Assembly (NCBI GenBank): GCA_021774735.1
Contig: JAJFIS010000041.1
Location: 27,844-91,843, forward strand
DNA: 64,000 nucleotides
Reading direction: 5' to 3'
Source of the DNA: Alphaproteobacteria bacterium
Lineage (GTDB): Bacteria > Pseudomonadota > Alphaproteobacteria > Sphingomonadales > Kordiimonadaceae
A model generated the notes under the pieces. That model had not been told where the DNA came from, did not search any database, and saw nothing but the letters and a program-made list of their open reading frames with translations. Made by a program: the position numbers and the translations under genes. This document shows positions 57,699-64,000 of this stretch, piece by piece (the stretch's first letter is position 1; every line of letters begins with the position of its first letter).

Positions 57699-58397
57699 CT
57701 ATTGGCTTGACTGGGCGTTGGATGGGACGGACTTGGCAGATGCAGGTGGCACAGCCACCGGGCAAGCTGCACAGTCCAAACTAGCGGTGCCATCAAAGGC
57801 TGGGGTTTCTTCCCATTCCCTGTCTAGCGCGTCTAAGCTTGTGTCTTCTGCAGCATCCTCCGCAACGGCTTTGGCAATCATCTCTTGGTCAATCTCACTG
57901 TCAGACAAGCTTTCAATGGCCTTGAATATGATCGCATAATCGCTTTTCTTGCGCTTTAGTTTGGCGCCAATAACCGCGATAATATGCACACAGTCGCTCA
58001 AGGTCTCCTGTGCTTCTGCCACATCACAGAGCGATAAAAACTCCATGAAAATTGGCAAATAATCGGGCAGCTCGCTGCTGTCGATCGCAAAACCTTTTTC
58101 TCGGTAATGCTCTGCCAGATCAACCATAGCAGGGCCACGATCACGGGATTCGCCGTGGATATGCTCAAACAGATGCAGGCTATGCGCTCTGCCTCGGTCG
58201 AACATCGCCACATAATCTTCTTGTGACTTCATCAAGTTACGACTGGATAGTTTATCCATAAAGGCAAGAAGCTTCGTTTGAAGTTTACTGTCCAAGATGC
58301 CCTCCTTGAGGACAATTTCTTTCAGCTCTTCCATATGTCCACTTACATCCTGGGATGGATATGTCAGCAAAAGGCCAAGTATTTTAAAAGTTTTCAT
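57699..58397 (-). CDS. narJ: Nitrate reductase assembly chaperone
   Basis: A cytoplasmic TorD-family chaperone that binds apo-NarG and aids molybdenum cofactor and Fe-S insertion before membrane attachment. The 232 residues are typical. Signatures: LLLTYPSQDVSGHMEEL, VAMFDRGRAHSLHLFEHIHG, ESRDRGPAMVDLAEHYREKG, and ELPDYLPIFMEFLS. The C-terminal part is acidic and ends in a Cys/Pro/Ala-rich tail (LDCAACPVAVPPASA). Its ATG follows the narH stop with no gap (TAGATG). Confidence 0.95.
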   Translation of the reverse strand: MKTFKILGLLLTYPSQDVSGHMEELKEIVLKEGILDSKLQTKLLAFMDKLSSRNLMKSQEDYVAMFDRGRAHSLHLFEHIHGESRDRGPAMVDLAEHYREKGFAIDSSELPDYLPIFMEFLSLCDVAEAQETLSDCVHIIAVIGAKLKRKKSDYAIIFKAIESLSDSEIDQEMIAKAVAEDAAEDTSLDALDREWEETPAFDGTASLDCAACPVAVPPASAKSVPSNAQSSQ

Positions 58398-59933
58398 CTA
58401 CTTATTCCTCACTTTGCCGGACATGGTGTTTTTATGGGTCCGCGCACCAAACAGGTTGGGCCGCTCGCCGCCACCACTGCAGCCATTACCGAAACTGAAA
58501 CCACAGCTGGACCGGCTATTGAAAGCAATTTCATTATCAAAGGGTGTCTCGCCCGAATATTCGCGGTGATTGGTCGGAATGACGAAACGGTCTTCATAGT
58601 CCGCGAGCGCCATGATTTTATACATGTCCTCAACCATTTCCTCACTCATGCCAACATTTTTTAAAATACTTGCATCGGACTGCCCATCCACATGGCGACT
58701 GCGCATAAAGCCACGCATAGCCATCATCCGCTCTAGGGCCTCACTAATGGGCTCAGTGCGACCACCAGTCATCATATTAGCGAGATATTTCACTGGAATA
58801 CGCATATTATCCACATCCGGCATAATTTTGCTGTCACCCACATGGCTCTGGATGGGGCTGAGCGGCGGAATATACCAAACCATCGGCAGGGTGCGATATT
58901 CAGGGTGTAGCGGGAAGGCCACTTTCCATTCCATCGCCATTTTATAAACCGGTGAATTTTGCGCCGCTTCCATCCAGCTATCTGGGATGCCAGCTTTCTT
59001 GGCTTCTGCAATCACTTCAGGATCATGCGGATTTAAGAAAATATCACATTGTGCCTGATAGAGATCGCCCTCATCCTTGGTGGAGGCGGCTTCTTCAATG
59101 CGGTCAGCATCATAGAGCAGAACCCCAAGATAGCGAATACGGCCAACACAGGTTTCACTGCAAACGGTTGGCTCGCCGGCCTCTAAGCGCGGATAGCACA
59201 GCGTGCATTTTTCTGATTTGCCCGATTGCCAGTTGAAGTAAATCTTCTTGTAAGGGCAGCCCGAAACGCACATGCGCCAACCTCGACATTTGTCTTGGTC
59301 GATCAAAACAACGCCGTCTTCTTCGCGCTTGTATATGGCACCTGATGGGCAAGCAGCCGCACAAGTTGGGTTCAAGCAATGCTCGCACAGACGTGGCAGA
59401 TACATCATGAATGTATTTTCAAATTCGCCGTACATCTCTTTTTCAATGTCAGCGAAGTTATAGTCTGCGCTACGCTTTTCAAACTCACCACCAAGAATTT
59501 CTTCCCAGTTGGGTCCCCATTCGATCTTTTCCATCGTCTTGCCCGTAATCATCGAATGCGGACGTGCCGTTGGCATAGAGGCCACTTCTGGTGACTTTTG
59601 AAGCCGCTCATACTCAAAGGTGAAGGGCTCATAATAGTCATCAATTTCTGGCAGATCAGGGTTAGCAAAAATATTGGAAAGCAAGCGTAATTTGCCCCCC
59701 ATTTTCGGGTGGATTTTACCGTTTGACTTACGGGTCCAGCCACCGTTCCATTTTGCCTGATTTTCCCAGTCCCGGGGGTAGCCAATGCCGGGCTTGGTTT
59801 CAACATTATTGAACCATGCATATTCAACACCTTGACGGCTGGTCCAAACATTTTTGCAGGTTACCGAGCAGGTATGACAGCCAATGCATTTATCCAAATT
59901 CAGGACCATGCCTATTTGTGCGCGTATTTTCAT
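58398..59933 (-). CDS. narH: Respiratory nitrate reductase, beta subunit (Fe-S)
   Basis: A cytoplasmic-side electron-transfer subunit with four Fe-S clusters, 511 residues. Cys motifs: DKCIGCHTCSVTCKNVW; CEHCLNPTCAAACPSGAIYK; DKCRGWRMCVSGCPYKKIYF, in which Trp replaces one Cys as expected for the [3Fe-4S] cluster; and EKCTLCYPRLEAGEPTVCSE. The N-terminal KIRAQIGMVLNLDKCIG is canonical. Its start overlaps the narG stop by 4 bases (ATGA). The C-terminal region after residue 480 is Ser/Gly/Cys-rich (SRSSCGFSFGNGCSGG), as in other NarH proteins. Confidence 0.97.
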   Translation of the reverse strand: MKIRAQIGMVLNLDKCIGCHTCSVTCKNVWTSRQGVEYAWFNNVETKPGIGYPRDWENQAKWNGGWTRKSNGKIHPKMGGKLRLLSNIFANPDLPEIDDYYEPFTFEYERLQKSPEVASMPTARPHSMITGKTMEKIEWGPNWEEILGGEFEKRSADYNFADIEKEMYGEFENTFMMYLPRLCEHCLNPTCAAACPSGAIYKREEDGVVLIDQDKCRGWRMCVSGCPYKKIYFNWQSGKSEKCTLCYPRLEAGEPTVCSETCVGRIRYLGVLLYDADRIEEAASTKDEGDLYQAQCDIFLNPHDPEVIAEAKKAGIPDSWMEAAQNSPVYKMAMEWKVAFPLHPEYRTLPMVWYIPPLSPIQSHVGDSKIMPDVDNMRIPVKYLANMMTGGRTEPISEALERMMAMRGFMRSRHVDGQSDASILKNVGMSEEMVEDMYKIMALADYEDRFVIPTNHREYSGETPFDNEIAFNSRSSCGFSFGNGCSGGGERPNLFGARTHKNTMSGKVRNK

Positions 59934-62900
59934 TTATTGTCTCCTGCAGATACTGCAACATCATGGTCTAACAACTCGGGACTATCGCCCCAATCCACAT
60001 TACCAAGCTTACGTATGACCACAAATTCGTCGCGGTTCGAGCCAACGGTTCCATAATAGTTGAAGCCGTAAGATAATTGCGCATAGCCACCAATCATATG
60101 GGTGGGTTTAAGCACCGCCCGAGTGACCGAGTTATGAATGCCGCCACGCGCGCCCGTAACTTTGGACTTCGGTGTATTCACCAGCTTTTCCTGGGCGTGA
60201 TACATCATGGTCATGCCCTCTGGCACCCGCTGCGATACCACTGCACGGGCAACAATAGCGCCGTTGCTGTTGAACAACTCAATCCAGTCATTGTCCTTAA
60301 CGTCCACTTTAGCGGCATCAATTTCGCTCATCCAAACAACCGGGCCACCACGGTTCAGCGTCAACATCAGCAAGTTGTCACTGTAGGTGCTGTGGATGCC
60401 CCACTTTTGGTGTGGGGTTATGAAATTCAAGACAACTTTTTTATCTTCTTTTCCATGCGTATCTATCACCGGCGTAATGGTCTTCAAATTGACAGGCGGT
60501 TTGTAAACACAGAAGCCTTCACCAAAATCGCGCATCCAATCATGATCTTGATAGAATTGCTGACGACCGGTCAGGGTTCTCCATGGGATCAGTTCATGCA
60601 CATTGGTATAACCAGCGTTATAGCTGACATGCTCGTCTTCTAAGCCTGACCATGTAGGCGACGAGATAATTTTGCGCGGTTGGGCCTGAATGTCCCGGTA
60701 GCGAATTTTCTCGTCCTCTTTTGGTAGTGCGAGATGAGTATGCTCGCGCCCTGTCATCGCACTAAGCGCTGCCCATGCTTTAACAGCCACCTGACCACTG
60801 GTCTCGGGTGCCAAGCTCAAGATCACTTCAGCGGCATCAATGTCCGTTTCAATTTTAGGCAGGCCTTTATGGTCGCCCTCGCCCCGGTGAACACCGTTCA
60901 ATTTGCCAAGCAGGTCTAGCTCATTGTCGGTATTCCAATTAATGCCTTTACCGCCGTTGCCGAGCTTGCCAAGGGCAGGCCCAAGAGAAGTGAAACGGTT
61001 ATAGGTTTCCGGGTAATTGCGCTCAACTTCAACAAGTGCAGGCATTGTCTTGCCGGGAATTGGTTCGCAGTCGCCTTTCTTCCAATCCGCAACACCTGTG
61101 GCCTGTGCCATTTCACCGGGCGTGTCATGCAAAATAGGCAAGGTCACAACATCCTTTTCAACACCTAGGTGTCCAGGGCAAATTTCTGAAAATTTCTTCG
61201 CCAGACCTTTGTATATATCCCAGTCGCTCCGGCTTTCCCAAGCTGGGTCAACCGCCCGGCTAAGCGGGTGAATGAAGGGGTGCATATCAGACGTGTTTAG
61301 ATCGTTCTTCTCGTACCATGTGGCACTTGGCAGAACGATATCTGAATATACGCAAGTGGTAGACATGCGGAAATCAAGGGTAACAACAAGATCTAACTTA
61401 CCTTCGGGTGCTTCGTCGTGCCATTTAACCTCGCTGGGCTTTTCACCACCAAATTCGCCCAAATCCTTACCAAGCAAGCCATTTTGGGTGCCAAGCAGGT
61501 GCTTAAGCATATATTCGTGGCCCTTACCGCTGGAGCCCAGCAGATTAGAGCGCCAGATAAACATATTACGTGGGAAGTTATCGGGGTTATCCGGGTCCTC
61601 ACAAGCAAAGCTCAAGCTGCCGTCTTTTAAGCTATCAACCACATAGTCTTTAGCGGGTTTGCCAGCATCCGCTGCCTCACGGGCTACATCCAGTGGGTTG
61701 CGATTGAGCTGCGGTGCAGACGGCAACCAGCCCATGCGCTCAGAGCGCACATTACAGTCGATCAGGGAGTAATTTTCCCATTTCTTTTTGTCGGCAAGTG
61801 GCGATAATATTTCGTCAAGTTCCAGCTTTTCATAACGCCACTGATTTGAATGGTTATAGAAGAAACTGGTTGAATTCATATGACGCGGAGGACGGTTCCA
61901 ATCAAGCCCAAAGGCCAGCGGTTGCCAGCCAGTTTGCGGACGTAGTTTCTCCTGCCCTACATAGTGAGCCCATCCACCACCAGATTTGCCAATACAGCCG
62001 CACATAACCAGCATATTGATAATACCACGGTAGATCATATCCATATGGTACCAGTGGTTCACCGCCGCACCCAAAATAACCATGGAACGACCACGGGTCT
62101 TGTCGGCGTTATCAGCAAATTCCCGTGCAACCTGGATAACCTTTGCCCGGTCAACGCCAGTGATTTTCTCCTGCCATGCAGGTGTATATGGCACATCATC
62201 ATCAAAGTTAGCTGCAACATTGCCGCCGCCAAGGCCACGGTCAATGCCGTAGTTAGCAACCATCAGATCATAGACCGTTGCGACATAAACATCGCCGTCT
62301 TTGGTGCTAACCTTACGGACGGGAACGTTGCGCTCTAACACGCTGGCATGGTCGGTCGCTTTGAAAATCTCAGGCTGCTCGCTTTCTAAGTTACCAAAAT
62401 ATGGGAAAGCAACAGTGACAACCTCATCATGGCTGTCAATGAGGCTAGTACGGGGCCATAAATCACTGCCATCAGTGGCGGTTTTTAGCTCCAAATTCCA
62501 TTTCTTAGACTTGTCCCAGCGGGAACCAATGGTGCCGTTTGGCACTTTGATCTCATTCGAATGCTGGTCCAGAACAACTGGCTTCCATTCAGTGTTATCA
62601 GTTTCATCAAGCGCCCCTTCAAAGTCAGAAGAGCGCAAAGTTCTGCCAGCGACCAACTGGCCATCTTTTTCGTCCAATTGCACGAGGAAAGGCATGTCGG
62701 TATACATACGGCAATAGTCATCGAAATATTCCGACTTACCAGCGACATGATACTCGCTCAAGATCACATGCCCCATCGCCATCGCCATCGCACTATCCGT
62801 GCCTTGACGCGGATTAAGCCAAATATCAGTAAGCTTCGCCACTTCAGAATAATCTGGCGTAACGGAAACTGTTTTGGTGCCTTTATAGCGCACTTCGGTG

Positions 62901-63703
62901 AAGAAGTGAGCATCCGGCGTCCGCGTTTGCGGCACATTGGAGCCCCAAGCGATAATATAGCCACTATTGTACCAATCAGCGCTTTCAGGCACATCGGTTT
63001 GCTCACCCCATGTCTGCGGGGAACTAGGAGGCAGGTCACAGTACCAGTCGTAAAAGCTCATGCAAACACCGCCAATGAGCGACAGATAGCGCGAACCCGC
63101 AGCGTAAGACACCATTGACATGGCCGGAATGGGCGAGAAGCCAACGATACGGTCGGGCCCGAATTTTTTGGCCGTATAAACATTGGATGCGGCGACAATT
63201 TCATTCACGTCATCCCAACTGGCACGAATGAAACCACCAAGGCCGCGCACAGCCTTATATTCTTTCGCTTTAGCAGGGTCCGATACAATAGAGCCCCAAG
63301 CATCGACAGGATCGCTAAATTCCGCTTTCGCCGCTTGCCACAGTTTCATCAAGCGCGAGCGCACCATAGGATATTTCAGCCGCGCTGCACTATAAAGATA
63401 CCAGCTATAACTGGCACCACGGGCACAGCCCCGTGGTTCATGGTTTGGCAGATCAGGGCGCGTGCGCGGATAATCTGTTTGCTGGGTTTCCCAGGTTACA
63501 AGTCCATTTTTAACATAGATCTTCCAGCTGCATGAACCGGTGCAATTAACCCCGTGGGTGGAACGCACTATTTTGTCGTGCGCCCACCGCCCTCTGTATG
63601 CCCGTTCCCAAGCGCGGTTCTCGTCGGTGGTAATGCCGTGGCCGCCAGAGTATTTCTCTGGCGACGAAGTGAAATAGCTAATTCTGTCTAGAAAGGCACT
63701 CAT
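59930..63703 (-). CDS. narG: Respiratory nitrate reductase, alpha subunit (Mo-bisMGD)
   Basis: The catalytic subunit, reducing nitrate to nitrite on the cytoplasmic face of the inner membrane; 1257 residues, the normal length. The FS0 [4Fe-4S] ligands His50, Cys54, Cys58 and Cys93 are present (STHGVNCTGSCSW and PRGCARG). The Mo-ligand Asp region is seen in SADWYNSGYIIAWGSNVPQT, and further molybdopterin contacts in GAAVNHWYHMDM, GKSGGGWAHYVGQEKLRPQ, CVYSDIVLPSATWYEKNDLN and HTPHQKWG-type C-terminal motifs (FITPHQKWGIHSTYSD). No twin-arginine peptide is expected for NarG beyond its vestigial N-terminus. AGGAG lies 9 bases before ATG 63703. It is transcribed with narK upstream. Confidence 0.97.
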   Translation of the reverse strand: MSAFLDRISYFTSSPEKYSGGHGITTDENRAWERAYRGRWAHDKIVRSTHGVNCTGSCSWKIYVKNGLVTWETQQTDYPRTRPDLPNHEPRGCARGASYSWYLYSAARLKYPMVRSRLMKLWQAAKAEFSDPVDAWGSIVSDPAKAKEYKAVRGLGGFIRASWDDVNEIVAASNVYTAKKFGPDRIVGFSPIPAMSMVSYAAGSRYLSLIGGVCMSFYDWYCDLPPSSPQTWGEQTDVPESADWYNSGYIIAWGSNVPQTRTPDAHFFTEVRYKGTKTVSVTPDYSEVAKLTDIWLNPRQGTDSAMAMAMGHVILSEYHVAGKSEYFDDYCRMYTDMPFLVQLDEKDGQLVAGRTLRSSDFEGALDETDNTEWKPVVLDQHSNEIKVPNGTIGSRWDKSKKWNLELKTATDGSDLWPRTSLIDSHDEVVTVAFPYFGNLESEQPEIFKATDHASVLERNVPVRKVSTKDGDVYVATVYDLMVANYGIDRGLGGGNVAANFDDDVPYTPAWQEKITGVDRAKVIQVAREFADNADKTRGRSMVILGAAVNHWYHMDMIYRGIINMLVMCGCIGKSGGGWAHYVGQEKLRPQTGWQPLAFGLDWNRPPRHMNSTSFFYNHSNQWRYEKLELDEILSPLADKKKWENYSLIDCNVRSERMGWLPSAPQLNRNPLDVAREAADAGKPAKDYVVDSLKDGSLSFACEDPDNPDNFPRNMFIWRSNLLGSSGKGHEYMLKHLLGTQNGLLGKDLGEFGGEKPSEVKWHDEAPEGKLDLVVTLDFRMSTTCVYSDIVLPSATWYEKNDLNTSDMHPFIHPLSRAVDPAWESRSDWDIYKGLAKKFSEICPGHLGVEKDVVTLPILHDTPGEMAQATGVADWKKGDCEPIPGKTMPALVEVERNYPETYNRFTSLGPALGKLGNGGKGINWNTDNELDLLGKLNGVHRGEGDHKGLPKIETDIDAAEVILSLAPETSGQVAVKAWAALSAMTGREHTHLALPKEDEKIRYRDIQAQPRKIISSPTWSGLEDEHVSYNAGYTNVHELIPWRTLTGRQQFYQDHDWMRDFGEGFCVYKPPVNLKTITPVIDTHGKEDKKVVLNFITPHQKWGIHSTYSDNLLMLTLNRGGPVVWMSEIDAAKVDVKDNDWIELFNSNGAIVARAVVSQRVPEGMTMMYHAQEKLVNTPKSKVTGARGGIHNSVTRAVLKPTHMIGGYAQLSYGFNYYGTVGSNRDEFVVIRKLGNVDWGDSPELLDHDVAVSAGDNK

Positions 63704-63724
63704 TATATCGAACTCCTGTTATTA

Positions 63725-63768
63725 CTTTGCCTCATGGATTTTGCCTCAGGGATTTTGCCTCAGGGATT
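63725..63768. repeat. 14-bp direct repeat at the narK stop codon
   Basis: Three tandem 14-bp units (consensus TTTTGCCTCAGGGA on the plus strand) lie between narG and narK, with the motif TTGCCTCA at 63727, 63741 and 63755. On the coding strand each unit contributes TGAGGCAAAA; the first TGA is the narK stop and a second follows in the next unit. The unit next to narG has diverged by a few bases. Confidence 0.8.
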
Positions 63769-64000
63769 TTTAACATAGGCGTTTTTGCGGAGGTAGAACC
63801 ACCAATTGATAACTATGCAAATGCCGTAGAATATAGCAAAGCCATAGAGGGCATATTCAGGCGTTGTCGCCTTAATCTGTTCACCAAAAACTTTCGGAAT
63901 AATAAAGGCACCATAAGCTGCGATTGCCGATGTCCAACCCAGAACCGGGCCAGCCTGTTCTTTGTCAAACACCATGGCAATAGTGCGGAAAGTTGAACCA
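63760..64000 (-). CDS. narK: Nitrate/nitrite transporter NarK (C-terminal part)
   Basis: The last 79 or so residues of a major facilitator superfamily transporter, entering from the right window edge. The visible part reads GSTFRTIAMVF, then AGPVLGWTSAIAAYGAFIIP and two membrane segments ending YLRKNAYVKNP. The GWTSAIAAYGAF motif is typical of the last helices of NarK-type nitrate/nitrite transporters. It lies 56 bases upstream of narG on the same strand, so it belongs to a narKGHJI operon. The direction of transport (nitrate/proton or nitrate/nitrite exchange) cannot be judged from this part. Confidence 0.92.
   Translation of the reverse strand, partial: GSTFRTIAMVFDKEQAGPVLGWTSAIAAYGAFIIPKVFGEQIKATTPEYALYGFAIFYGICIVINWWFYLRKNAYVKNP

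Noticed and set aside
60077..60643. 188-codon open frame on the plus strand inside narG
   Set aside because: Antisense shadow of the narG C-terminal half; no recognisable domain and no independent initiation signals.
62561..63118. 185-codon open frame on the plus strand inside narG
   Set aside because: It lies fully antisense to the conserved molybdopterin region of narG, is rich in His/Arg as expected for a shadow frame, and has no SD or family-like motif.
63725..63768. Start of a CRISPR array or minisatellite
   Set aside because: The 14-bp units are directly adjacent with no spacers and only three copies.

Overview
This window is chromosomal DNA from an alphaproteobacterium, probably a free-living, marine-type facultative anaerobe. 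The run obgE-proB-proA-nadD-rsfS-rlmH-gpmI-envC-ctpA-deacetylase-rppH is a conserved alphaproteobacterial housekeeping block. The base composition looks moderate by eye, with many AT-ending codons, unlike the GC-rich Rhizobiales and Rhodobacterales. Kordiimonadales or Emcibacterales relatives would fit, but that placement is a guess. No tRNA, rRNA, CRISPR array, intact transposon or prophage was seen.

Layout. Positions 1-3452 (minus): arginine succinyltransferase (AST) catabolism genes, namely astD (cut by the window edge), astA and an M20 hydrolase. 3675-4382: an orphan LuxR-type regulator whose receiver lacks the phospho-acceptor Asp. 4374-7491 (minus): a valine-degradation operon (3-hydroxyisobutyrate dehydrogenase, 3-hydroxyisobutyryl-CoA hydrolase, isobutyryl-CoA dehydrogenase). 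7862-9744: a secreted S10 carboxypeptidase and a small exported protein. 9757-13507 (minus): a short-chain 3-hydroxyacyl-CoA dehydrogenase and the 2-oxoacid:ferredoxin oxidoreductase korAB. 13708-16100: an AT-rich accessory islet with three small unknown genes next to a decayed toxin-like fragment. 16102-24066: mobA, a BASS-family transporter, an old-yellow-enzyme oxidoreductase, a hemolysin-III-like membrane protein, a lipidated subtilisin autotransporter, an ICMT-like membrane protein and a VOC protein. 24160-30917: a DPP-IV-type lipoprotein peptidase, then a two-gene unit of a catalytically dead 5'-nucleotidase-like exported protein and a hybrid histidine kinase. 30952-33183 (minus): the kbl-tdh threonine pathway. 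33415-34749: an AAA+ ATPase. 34869-45806: the housekeeping block. 45807-46059: intergenic repeat elements. 46060-52420: priA, a transaldolase, and divergent glpD and glpK. 52549-55007: rubrerythrin, a CCG-type Fe-S protein and a DUF3501 protein. 55066-56295: an outer-membrane porin behind an FNR-like box. 56552-64000 (minus): the respiratory nitrate reductase operon narK-G-H-J-I plus a shortened isomerase-family protein.

How the genes work together. AST, valine, threonine and glycerol genes, together with exported S8, S9 and S10 peptidases, describe a peptide and amino-acid degrader. NarGHJI supplies anaerobic respiration, MobA makes the bis-MGD cofactor NarG needs, and the neighbouring porin with its FNR-like site may share oxygen control. 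The rubrerythrin triad suggests a peroxide or redox stress function.

The most unusual items are: the pseudo-5'-nucleotidase/hybrid-kinase pair; the nar-linked isomerase homologue that has lost its rotamase domain; the toxin-remnant/orphan-gene islet; and the 31-bp inverted repeat in front of the rubrerythrin triad.
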